Shown here piece by piece: positions 1 through 11,700 of a DNA stretch of 64,000 nt (positions are counted from its first letter, which is position 1; every line of letters begins with the position of its first letter). The translations under genes were made by a program, and so were the position numbers. The notes under the pieces were generated by a model. It saw nothing but the letters and a program-made list of their open reading frames with translations. It was not told the origin of the DNA and did no database searches. Source of the stretch: Anastatus disparis (taxonomy: Eukaryota > Arthropoda > Insecta > Hymenoptera > Eupelmidae); assembly GCA_017163975.1 (NCBI GenBank), contig JAFFSR010000221.1, positions 8,556,001 to 8,620,000 of the forward strand, written 5' to 3'.

Positions 1-486
1 TGTTGTGAGGGAGCAAAATACCTCTTTGCCTCCCTAGGGAGCAAAATGAATTCGAACTTTTAACAGGCTCGATAATGTAACCCGATATTTTTATACATCA
101 GTCAGTGTGTGTAACTCGATGCTTTTTATACATCAGTTAAGTGCTTCACTTAGAATGGTGAATTCTGCGAATTGTAAATTCCCCGAATTACAAGTCAGGG
201 GTGAACAAATTCCTCGAAAAAGTTCACATATATCAGTAGAAACTTTCAGTCTATTTAGCATTGATTTTTTCGAGTATTATTTATGTAATATTTAATCTTG
301 CACGTTGCATCGAAGACATTTTCATATCCTTATAATATCAGCCAAGTATTCAACGCCGAATCGTAAATTCTCGGAATTACAAGTTAGCGATGGACGATTT
401 CCGCGAAAAATGTTAAATTTGAATAAATCAAAATTTAATTTAATTTTTAATGTATTATAAGAAAAATATATATATAGTATTGAAAA

Positions 487-1135
487 CTTGTCTAACTGAG
501 ATTTTTGTTATTTACTCAAGTATTAAACGGTGAATCTGCAAATTAAAAGCTGAGCGCAATAGATATTATTATTACAAACATTTATGCACAAGAAGAAAAA
601 AATCTATCGCTTTGTTTTTGAGAAAAGTAAGTAACGCGAAAATATTATAAACATAAACTTTCACTTTGGCGTTACTTACTTTTCTCAAAAACAGATCGGT
701 AGATTTTTTTTTTCTTGTGCATAGATGTTCATAATAATAATATCTATTGCGCTCAACTTTTAATTTGAAGATACACCGATTAATACTTGAGTAAATAACA
801 AACAACTCAATTGTTACTCGGTCAATATCAGGTTCTACTCTGGCCTGCCGTTAATGGTTTTATTAATTTTATTTTTATATTAGTAATATTATTTATTTTT
901 TTGGAGGCGGGGGGGCGCTGCCCCCCCGAACCCCCCCGGCAGGGGCTTCGCCCCCTGCACCCCCACCGGGGCTCCGCCCCTGGACCCCGTCCTGCGCCCC
1001 GGCCTCGACTACCTCTTACGATCTTGATAGCCTTCGAACAAGATTGTACATGCTATCACAGACGCAAGTTTGTCATTCTTAGAATTTTGCGCGCTTGTTA
1101 GGAAAATAATATTTTTGATGCTCTTCGCGTGAGAA
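487..1135. mobile_element. Composite GC-hairpin element, copy G1
   Basis: A second copy lies at 33555-34128; both open with CTTGTCTAACTGAGATTTTTG. The first half is a long inverted repeat with arms of about 150 bp centred near 650. Then comes an AT-rich spacer, and then stacked G/C hairpins at about 904-1005. A last block carries GATCTTGATAGCCTTCGAAC and CGCAAGTTT. Copy G1 has one more hairpin unit (about 26 bp) than G2. There is no coding capacity. The palindrome P1 follows after about 26 bp. Probably a non-autonomous fold-back transposon; the superfamily is unknown. Confidence 0.75.
904..1005. repeat. Stack of three GC-rich hairpins
   Basis: Successive self-complementary blocks lie in very AT-rich surroundings: GGGGGGGCGCTGCCCCCCC, then GCAGGGGCTTCGCCCCCTGC, then a CGGGG..CCCCG block. 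In the second copy (33953-34012) only two remain. Loops are short (GCT, TTCG, TCC), so the stems would be very stable as DNA cruciform or RNA. Confidence 0.8.
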
Positions 1136-1269
1136 AATAGTATGCGCAACGCGGGAGCATATAGGTGTTTGTCGACTCGTGCGATTTGTCGCTCTCGCTA
1201 CGCTCGAGCGACAAACACGCACTCGTCGGCAAACACCTATTTTGCTCCCTTGTTGCACAATGTACTATT
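1136..1269. mobile_element. Palindromic element P1
   Basis: 134 bp. The left end AATAGTATGCGCAAC pairs with the right end GTTGCACAATGTACTATT. The stem contains GGGAGCA..ATAGGTGTTTG, and the apex is GTCGCTCTCGCTACGCTCGAG. CGACTCGTGCG and CGCACTCGTCG flank the apex, so the hexamer ACTCGT lies in the same orientation on both arms. Frames across it are shadows of the inverted repeat. Confidence 0.8.
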
Positions 1270-2371
1270 AAAACCCTAATAAAAATCACTACAACACTAG
1301 AAAAAAGAGCACGTTTTGATAGTCTGTGATCTGTAACAATGCTGACATAGTTATTTTTAGAATAAAATTTCTGTCAGTGTACAAAAATATTAAATACTAT
1401 TAATTTCTATAGGCTAAAAAAACTAAAAAACTTGACTTGCATTGTATATAAACATTTTATTAATTGAAAAGTTAAATTATCAAATAAATGTTATTAAATT
1501 AATTACAAAATTAAATAATTAAATAAATTTAATTATACCTGTATAATTTGAAATTGTAATGACTTTTGTTTGTTATAATGTTTTAATTTTTTCAAAAATA
1601 CCTGTAAATTTTTACTAGTTCATATATTAATATTTGACATATACATTTTAGAAACTCTATAATTTCTTGTAAAAATACCCCTTGCACATGCACAGGTTGA
1701 TTGTCAAATAAGAGAGAACGATACCGGCATATCTTACTTCAAAAATCCTGGCGATTGACGCGTTAAAATTTGTGCCCAACTCCCGCAAGTAGTGAGAGTT
1801 TAGCATACTTTGAATATAACTCTGATCTATCTGACCGTTACTAACATGCACGCGTGTTTGCTAGCGACCTCTGCGACTTTACGTTTATATTTAGTTATAT
1901 ATGTATAGGTTATATTAATTCACAGCGAAGGTAGTAACGTCAATAATAAAGAATCCCTTGTATCTAACAATTGACTCTAATAATATTTGTATTTAAATGT
2001 AAATAATATGCTGTACATAAAATGGAAATTAGTAACCAGCAAAAAAAAATTTGTATCGTTTATTTTATATAAAATTTATTGAGTTATAGAGGAATACAAT
2101 TTTCTATATAGCATAGTAAATTTAACGCAATTGAAAAGTTTACAAAGCTACATGGTAAAGATGCACATTTAATATTTCATAAAAAATTTCTCTCAGTGTA
2201 TTTAACATAAATTCATTTTTTATTTTAATTTCTAATTAATATATTTTCAAAAATAAAAAAAAAAACAATTTTATAACTTATGAAAATAAGAATATATATT
2301 CTCTTGCATGTATAATATAATTTATGATTTACTATTTAAAAAAAAAATATTTTATGAAAAATCAGCTAATA

Positions 2372-2456
2372 TATCAGCTGCGATTAGCGGACAAATCAGT
2401 ATCTGATCTATCAGCTCGTTTATCAGCTTGTTTATCATCTAGTTTATCAGCTGCTT
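2372..2456. repeat. 12-bp tandem repeat (TATCAGCTNGTT)
   Basis: Four adjacent units start at 2409, 2421, 2433 and 2445 (TATCAGCTCGTT, TATCAGCTTGTT, TATCATCTAGTT, TATCAGCTGCTT). A looser copy TATCAGCTGCGA is at 2372. It lies about 90 bp downstream of Tps exon 4 in gene direction. Confidence 0.75.
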
Positions 2457-2547
2457 TTTCATAGCAGGGATGATTTGTAAACTGAAAAATAAAACCTAAC
2501 CTAAATTCCAGAGTTGCCTTAAAATAGTTATATAATTATTAGATTAC

Positions 2548-2776
2548 CTAGCATTCCTTGAAGTATTTCGTCAGCCCAAGGGAATAGTCGGAAAATGTCC
2601 CATGGTGGAAAAGGAATGTGAAGGAAAAAGCCAAGTTTAAGTTTAAGATTTTTTTCATCAGCAGCTTGCCTAATCCAGTTAGCTGCCAACATTAAATGAT
2701 AATCGTGTACCCAAACCAATGGAGTACCATTACCTTTACCTTCTTGTTCTTTGTGAATTCCCTCAAGGGCTCCAAC
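2548..2776 (-). CDS. Tps1: Tps coding exon 4 (last one in window)
   Basis: Encodes residues 148-223 plus one base. It contains the active-site motif WVHDYHLMLAANWIRQ, with the Asp of HDYH matching the catalytic-site Asp of OtsA, and FFLHIPFPPWDIFRLFP. It ends in ILQGML before the donor GTAATC. The next expected motif of the family (CDMVGFH-type) is not present between here and position 1. Confidence 0.94.
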
Positions 2777-5700
2777 CTAGATTTTTTAAATTTCAATTAT
2801 TCATATTTAATTCTCAATTATTTTCAATATTTATTAAAGAAAAAATATTATTCTCAAGCCATCAATGTTAGAAATATATTATATATATTAGTTATATATG
2901 TTTTTTGGCCATATTCAGGTGGAATATGAATCGAGAATAATGTTTGTCGCTTGAGCTAAAGTTGACGATGGTACACTTCTGCTCAAGCGGCAAACATTGT
3001 TCGAGATTCAGATTTCACCTGAATAAACAGCCAAAGGACATAGATGATTTTATGTCCGAAGTAGGCCGTATGAGGAACTATAACTTAATAGTTGAAAATA
3101 TTAATGTTTTTTCCAATACTTTTTTAATTTAATTTTAGTTCTATTGATTTTTTTCTTTTATTTCTTAGATCGATATTTCGTAATGAGTATAACTGCTGTC
3201 AAAGTGCAAGTCATTTTTTTTCACCTACCTCCGTTCAATATGATTGCTCTTTGACTATATTGAACGAAACGTAATAGCATCGGTGATGCTATATTGATTT
3301 CTCCTGAGACATATTGAAACTCAATATGTCTCAGGAAGACTTATGAATCTTGCACAGAGTCGAGCAGCGCGTAAGAGACATATGCGATGCCGATACCAAT
3401 TGAGCATGCCCTTTAGATACTGATGCGAATACGACCGGAGAGTGTCAGGATATTGAGGGATCGATTTTGCTCAAATTTCGGAAAATGATTTTATATGTAG
3501 AAATATGAAAAAAGCCAAAAATTTTTTTTTTACTCGTTAAATTAAAAATTTTTACTGATTTTTCATGAATTTTCCCTAACAGAAATTAGTGAAAAATTTT
3601 TTTTTACATTGCTATAAGCAATTAGAAAATGACTTTTTTCATACCGGATTTACTTTATTTCAAAGATTTGTTACCAATCTTTCAAACGCCGTTTGGATTT
3701 TGAAGATGCGATTATTAGTTTCGAAGATATAAAACTTTTTATTTTAATAAATTTTACTCTAGGATGGACAAAAGCAATTGACCGGTAGTGTAAATGATAT
3801 TAAATGAAGTAATGCTTTTTTCATAAAATAAAAATTTCTTTGTTAATTATAAACCTCACCGTTTTCGCAGCAAATTCTTCATTGACAGTGCTGTAGGCCC
3901 TCCAATGATCTGCAATGAAAGTCGCTCTGTCAGGCATCGAATGAAAGAGCGGCCAAAATGTTCCGTTACAACAGCCATTATAATATGAGTCAAAAATCGA
4001 TGGATCTACATGTACTGCTACAACCTTTAATAATAAAAAAAAAATTTAGAAAGATTTCATTAGTTTATTAATATAGTTTAATGTTCGTTTGTAGTGTAGT
4101 TGTTACATTTAAATTTTTCTGTTACTTTCAGATTTTTCATATAATAAATTTTTTATTTTATTAAAATATTATTTATGCAGTTGGAGTAATATATTGTAAT
4201 TATAATGATGAGCTATAAATTAGGGGAGTTGTCAATTTTTTTAAATTTAATGTTTTTTTTAACTATAAACCCTACAAAAGAAAATAAAAACTGGTATGAC
4301 AATTGTGGGGACTGGCCGACAGAAGCTATGCTTCCACTGTACATATCAGCAGTAGGGAGTCTGACACTTGCGAATATCGTAATTATTTTTTTATTAAAAT
4401 TATTTATTTTAACGTGATATATTTTTGTATTTTTTTAAATAGACACAATGAAATTGATCAATATTAATATTAAAAAAATAGGGAGTGTGGCATTTGCGGA
4501 AATTATAAAGATTTTTTTTATTAGAACTAGTTATTTTTAATTTAATCTATTATTAACCTTTAGAGTGCCGAGATTTGAGAAATTTCAAAAGCCCCGTTTT
4601 TCTATGAAAAAGTGAGTTTGGGCCATGCACAAAAGATTAAAGTAAGGCCAAGTCTTTGGCAGATCGATCCCGACCCTCTAAAGGTTAATTATTAAATAAT
4701 AATAGTAATAACTTGATGTACCAATAAAACGAATTAATAGTAATACACTGTGAAAAAAAATTTTGTAATTTTAACATGCATAAGTGTTACAGATGAAAAA
4801 CCAATTTTTTTGTGTTAATTTACAAATTATTTTTCTGTACTTACAAAGTTAAAATTTTAACACAAAAATTCATGAATAATACAAAATTTTAAATAATAAA
4901 ATTTGTAAATTTTACAAATTTGTTTGTGTTCAAATATAATGATTGAAATGATGATTAGATAGCAAAGTTTATTGGATAATGACTTTCTCATATTTCTTTC
5001 TGTGGATATTTTTAAGTGAGATAAAGAAATAGAAGAAAAGGATAAAATGATGGATGTTGAAGTAGATCTTTAAAACATTCTATAGAGTGCTTTTTTAGCA
5101 AAATATAAATTTGATTAAAGGGAAAAATCGATGAACTCATTAAAAAGAATCAATTATTCGTCGGTATGACACCCCAATACCCATTTAGCTAGCTCCATGG
5201 GTATTCTACCGAATACGAGATACTATAATATAAACTATGTATAGAGCTGAGACTTTTCGTAACGATCGGTTTTTGTTCAAAAAGTCCTATCAGCCTAACC
5301 TTGCATAAGAACACTGGAAGAAATATTGAAAAATTGTAGCACCAAATCCGAGGTTTTAATAGCTTAATTAAAAATTAATAAACTAATATATTATAAAGCA
5401 GTAGAACATCCAACATGCGATAATAGAAGCTCGGCTGTTTATGGGGCTCAGGTTGGCGCATGTATACAAGCTGTCACAGCTCGGAGTCGGAAATCTGAGG
5501 CCCCCATCTGGTTGGCTCAGGCCCCCGACTCAGAGCTACCGTACCCTCGACTTTTACGTGACAGCAGTAACTTTACACTTGATGTTAACAAATTCCCTAT
5601 TTGATGTTTTAACCTTTAGAGGGCCGGAGTTTTGAAAAATTTGAAAATCGAATTTTTCTATAGGAATGTGGTCTAAGGTCCCTGAGTTAGAGCCAAACTA

Positions 5701-8700
5701 AGTTGCGATGTTGGTGAGTCAGACCCCTTACGCCTAGAGGTCTATTTCGGCCCTCTAAAGGTTAAGAGCCTTGAATATGGTATCTTACCACGGTAAATTT
5801 TTAGACTACAACTCTTTTTTGTTAAAACATCAAAAGTGATCTTTCTAGTGTGTTTATAAGCAATTTGAATCAATCAGTGATGTACGACTTTTATTTGTAA
5901 ACTTATTCGCGATTTGTTTATATACTTCTACTGACAGCTGGCCCCTGTCTCCACTATTTTAAATTTATTATAAGCATGAAAATTTTATAATTATATTGAA
6001 TTCTAATAGATTCTTCATATATATTTCTTCATACTTATTATAAAATGATGATTAAAAAAAAATTTTAATTATTAATTTTGCAGTAAAGAAAATTAGCAAA
6101 CTATTAATGAAATGATAATCGAGCAGAGAATAAAACAATATAAACAAAAGAAAAATTAAAGCTCGAGACAATCGAACATTCTATCATAAATGATAGAAAA
6201 TACAAAACGAAGTGAAAATTATAAAAATAGTTGGCGTTATCAGAACAAGAAAAAGACACAAGCTGTAATCTTGGCGACAGAATCGGAAGTGCATAAAGTC
6301 CATCATATTTTGATCTATGAAATGGATAATTGGTCAACCTATTATATATAGTGAATAATTATATTTAAACATTAGATAAATGGAAACGAGCCTCTCAATC
6401 GTAATTACTCATTATTGGTCGGTCTTTTGACGTTTTATACATTCGCTTTTGTTTATGCGTCAATTCGATTAACTCATTGTTTCTTTTATCATTTATTAAA
6501 TGAATAAAAATAATTAAAAATTTACTTGATTGAATTTATTATTATTTTTATGATTAATTATTTTTGTAAATTAAAAAAATTCGAAATAATTTATATAATG
6601 TATCTTACCCTGGTGCAAATTGAAACTTTTTTTAATCATTTTATGACCAGTAGAAATGAAAACGCTTTTTTTAACATTTTATGACCACTTCTTTGGCATT
6701 ATTATTACTAATAACCTTAAATTTTTATATACACCATTTTTTATATTCATATTTCTACCAAGGCAATACTCAAGTTATTTACATCAGTTACAAGAAAATA
6801 AGGAATAGTACATTACGATACACGTGCTCTAAGTGGTCCTTTTTTACACGGCGTGCAGTTAGCGCCCGAGCGCAGCGAGGGTGCTATGCACGTCGTGTAA
6901 GAGGACCACTTCGAGCACACGTATCGTATATTATTTTATAGCACGTGTGAGATAAATTCGCCACACGTAATTAATACCCCAGAAAATCAATATTATCAAA
7001 AACTATACACACCACGAATGATAATTCGTAAATAAAAACGAATTCTATATATCAGTAAAACTATGCACACCACGAATGATAAATCGAAAAAAAGTAAAAC
7101 TATTTATTATCAATGATAGACCCATCGCAAACAAAAAAAGCAAAAACGATATCAAAAATATTCTTAGATTGAGAAATTATATCAAATAAGTATTGATGTC
7201 AGTGATATTTTATTAATTAAATACAATATGATAAAAAGAGAACTTGCCGATTATTTAGATTTATGTATACACAGGTCAGACAAAGCAAAGCATCTAGTTT
7301 ATTGTTCGTACAGCTATCTCTTTCTTTCTCATTCTTAGGCCGTACACACTGTACACGCATGCGCGCCGCTCACAGATGTTTTGTTTCGACAACTCACGGC
7401 ACAACAGTAATTTATAAACTATAGTTTTGATTTTCTTGATGTTTTCAATTCTTTATTAAAGTATTTATATTTTTTGATTGATTTTCTACGTATTATCATG
7501 TGTGAAAAGACATTTCTACGTATTAATATATATACAAAGAGTGATTGTGATACGTGATTTCGATATTACTTTTTTGAACAGTATAATAAAGTGCGAAATT
7601 TCTGACGGTAGTACTTTTTTACACAGTTCAAAAAAGTTGTATTTAGCTCCCGCTAAATGGTGTAGAAAACGCGAATTTAGCTCACGCAGTGCTATAAACA
7701 TAATTGAAGTTTTTTTATTCATGTTAATATAAAATTTAATTAATTTTAGCTATGTGCAACTGAAATTGGAATAGTATATTTAGAGAAGCATACAATAAAC
7801 AATATTGAAACAAACAAGATTTTTAATGTATTTTTCATAATATATTAAATAAAATTTTCATGATTTTATAAAATTATTTTATTTTATGTTTCTGAACATC
7901 CATAAAATATTAATTAAAGTAAAAATGATTGCGCAAGTTAACTGAATTCATTAAAAATATTGAATGATTTTCATAAAAACAAGTTCAAGAATATAATCAT
8001 CCCGACTGTTTAATTTAAAAATAATTAAAAAATATTTAATGATATATGTTAAAAAAAGGTAAAGAAAATAGGGTTGTTCTCTGTTTTCGATTGATGCAAA
8101 TTACAATCACCTCAAATTTTCAGTTATCAAATTTACTATAAATTTTAAAAAATAAAAATTTTATAAATTTTAAGAAAAATGAATACTTAAAAATTATAAT
8201 AATTTAATAAAAGTTTCAACAATATTTTATGCATGTTATATTATGAAAAATTTGTTTTTCCAATATTATTATATGTAAATATTATAAAGAATGTAGAAGT
8301 TTTTTTCCAATATTATTATATGTAAATATTATCAAGAATGTAGAAGTTTTAAAATGCATAACTGATTGCTTAATTTAACGAGCGATAAAAGATATTTTTT
8401 ATATTCCTTTTTTTTTTAAAGTTTTATTATCCTAACTAAATAATTGAAAAGTTTGTGGCACAACATGCAAAATGAAATGTAAAAAAGTTTTTACTGAGTA
8501 TTGCATGATAAAATGTTTACATACATTTGTCTATAACGCCTTTAAAAAATATTACTTCGCTCGGACTTTTACGAAGGCTAGAAGAAATTATAAACAAACA
8601 AAATAATTTTTAATCTCAAAATCGTTTGTGTTTTGTAGTTAAAATCATACGAATAAATAAATTTATATTAAAAGAGTAAACATTGAATTCAATCAATTAG

Positions 8701-11700
8701 TATAAAAATGCATTTAATAAAATTCCATTGTAATTACTTTTCTGGAGCAGAGAAAAAACGAGAGCACAAATAAATATTTGCAAATGTATTTGTAAACCTA
8801 TAAATTTACACTGTTTATACAGAATAATGGAAATCCATACTGTAAATGATAAGACTATAAAGAAAATTGAATTGAGTTTTTAATTTTAAAAACATTTTCA
8901 AAACATGTCATAAATATCACTAAAAAGTTAAACAAAAGCTATAGAAAAAATTTAGTGTGTATTTATTATTTTTTTGTTACTTTCTTTTTTAGAAAAATAC
9001 TAGTAGGAGCAGGTAGGGCGGAGCAGGCACTTTTTTGTGTTAGCTTGTATATTTGCTTAAAATAATTTAGCCAAATGATTCGAAGACATAATTTTAGCTT
9101 GACCATTCAATTTTAATGTGTAATAAAGATCTAATCTCAAAACTCAATATAAACTATTAATATTAAACCTAAATGTATTAACTGTCAAGACCTATATAGG
9201 CGCATTAGTGGGGTGATATGGGTTTGAATGTGGGGCGATATAGGCACGTATTTCTATCTCTGTTTAATAATTTAAACGAATTTATAAAACTAGAATAAAT
9301 AGTTTCTAAAGTTTTAATATTTTATTCAACATTTATTTTTACAAATTCCATTTTTATAAACGTTTTCTGTAATTTTTGTTAAAGCACAAATTTGCATAAA
9401 ATTCCTCAATAACAATAGTGTATTATGAGCCAAGGCCAGAAAGTTGGATTTTAAGAGCCGAGGCTCTTAAACTTTATCGGTTTAGATATCCAACTTTCTG
9501 GTCGTGTGTTGTATACTATTTTTCTTGTTTCCCTGCCCGAAAGTACGTCTAAAAAGTAATAATTAATCAAAAACTAATGAAACGAGTTATCTGCTTGAGC
9601 TGGATTGTATATCTATATATATGATTTTACGTTCTTCTAACCTCAAAATCGCAACTTCTTTTCTCATTTTCGGCTCTCAGAACGTAAAATTCATTACGTT
9701 ACTTGGACAAAAAGGCTTTTTAACGAAACTCGTTATAAACCTCGCCTTCGGCTCGGCTTGTAATCTTCTCGTTTCGTAAAAAAAGCCTATCTGTCCACGG
9801 AACGTAATGTACTATTTCTTTTGTGGCCTACGATGGCGCGCCCTCTCGGTATTTCAAATCAGTGAAAAAATAAGATACAATATGCAATACAACTAGAATG
9901 AAAAATAAAATAAAAATAAAAAATACAATTAGTTTTTTGATTCATAATTCGTTTTTTTTTTAGATTTATCATTAGTATTTTTCGGTAAATCCTTAGATTT
10001 ATCATTCATGATTTTTAAAGTGTATTTGAATTTTTAAATATCGTTAAATTTTCTTCAGAGCTGGCTTGCAGATGGCGCGTGAGCAAATCATAAAGGAAAG
10101 TTGTGGTCGCACGCTGTCGTCAGCTGGTATATCCAGATGTGTGACATTTTTTCAGATTTATCAATAATTAGAGTGGCAAATTCTCGGCCAGCTACACTGA
10201 TGAAAAGGAATCATAACAGCTAAGTCGTGATGAATTAGGGAGTGTCCACATGGATACCCGTCCCGACCCCCGTACTACGTTCCGATGACACCGCATTGGC
10301 TGATTCCGATAAAACTTCAACTATTCTATTAAATATAGCCAATGCGGTCTCATTAGAATGTGGTACGGGGGTCGGGACGGGTATCCATGTGGACGCTCCC
10401 TTACAGTCCAAAATTTTCACGACAGTTGAGCCAAATGAATATTTCTTTAGATTTAAGAAATATTCATTAATATAGTTGATAAATGTTACTTAGAGTGTAA
10501 CTTTGAGGTTATGTTTGGCTGTCTAAAAAATTTTCTAGCCTTGTGAAGCACTTACAGCAAATCAATCATTTCTTATATTAATGAATAGAAATTTGTCCGG
10601 ATGCTCTATTGAAAATCTACGGGATATCTTCCGTAAATTTTTAGCAACATTTTTTGTAAACATTTTTTGACTAATTCGCTTGATTTTTAATTATTTAAAT
10701 GTAAACTAAAAACAAATCTTGTATTTAATGGTGTGAATGTTAATTTATCTATTATTTTACCTAACGATTCCCAAAAAGTATGCCATTTTGCCCCAGTTTC
10801 CCCTATGAAAATCAAATCCAAAATGTTATAGAATCAAATGCTATGATTTAAAATACAATATTATATGATTAAATATGATTTTTTTTAATATGAAAAAAAT
10901 CTAAAATACAACTTTTATCATAGTAAAATTTTAAATAGTTTCATTAGCTATTTGGTTGGATATTTAAAAAAATTTTATTTATAATTATTATTATATTGCT
11001 ATTAAATTTTTATAAAAAAATTGTTATCATTTTTGGAATTATTCTACTGAAGTTATAACAAGAACCGATATTACCCCCACAACCCTTCCCCTAAATCATA
11101 TTGCCAACGTAACTATTATTTAATACAGTTTATGAGTCGCATATTAGCAGCATGACATCTTCTGTATTGCATACCTATTTTTATATGTTATTTTATACCG
11201 TTTACTATTTATTTTAATTTTTTGTTGTATGATCCAATTTTATTTTTATTTAATGCCATGACTGCAATTCTTTTACTTACCTGATGTAATTTTTTTTTAA
11301 TCTTTTAACTGATAGATATTTCAGACTGCTTTTTATTGTAATTTTTATGTTTTACTGTGTGTATTTGCAATAATCTGTGATATCGCTTTTAAATAATGGT
11401 TTACTGATACAGTATTATATATTAACTTAAATATTTTGACTTTGACATCATATCATATTATGTAGAATACTTTATTAGAAAAAATACTGCTATTATCTAT
11501 TGTTTAATGTATTATTACACGCCTTTTTGTACTCTTGTTACAAAATAAAAAAATATCTATTTATTTATTCTAACAAAATGGTTGTGCAATTAATCATGTT
11601 AAATTAAGATGATAATAAAGACATTTTTAAATATATAATTATACAAAATTAAAAATCAATCAATTCATTGTTAGTGTAAATTAACAAGTTTAAAATTATG

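Larger units (their letters stand above)
1..2547. other. Tps intron (open at left edge)
   Basis: Contains no Tps exon. Positions 1-60 carry two GGGAGCAAAAT words related to the arms of the palindrome at 1136-1269 and may be part of another such element cut by the window edge. Degenerate direct repeats with GAATTACAAGT words lie at about 130-220 and 325-405. The GC-hairpin element and palindrome P1 follow. Positions 1270-2370 show nothing but AT-rich sequence, with a TTTCTCTCAGTGTATTTAAC word near 2189 that resembles the right end of the CACTGAG-type elements. Confidence 0.6.

Noticed and set aside
811..1289. Open frames on both strands with Pro/Arg-rich or ordinary-looking peptides
   Set aside because: They fall entirely on the GC-hairpin stack and palindrome P1; the peptide sequence is only the repeat translated.
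1657..1851. Further Tps exon at the left edge
   Set aside because: None of the frames contains the expected following GT20 motifs, and phase 1 continuation from exon 4 is not found.
3303..3335. microRNA precursor
   Set aside because: The stem is only 15 bp with a 3-base loop; too short for a canonical precursor.
5164..5215. Small hairpin AATACCCAT..ATGGGTATT as a regulatory element
   Set aside because: Arms of 9 bp around an AGCTAGCT loop without other support; could be chance or a repeat scrap.
10235..10475. Two opposite-strand frames both encoding STWIPVPTPV-like peptides
   Set aside because: Mirror images of each other because the DNA is a MITE palindrome; not genes.
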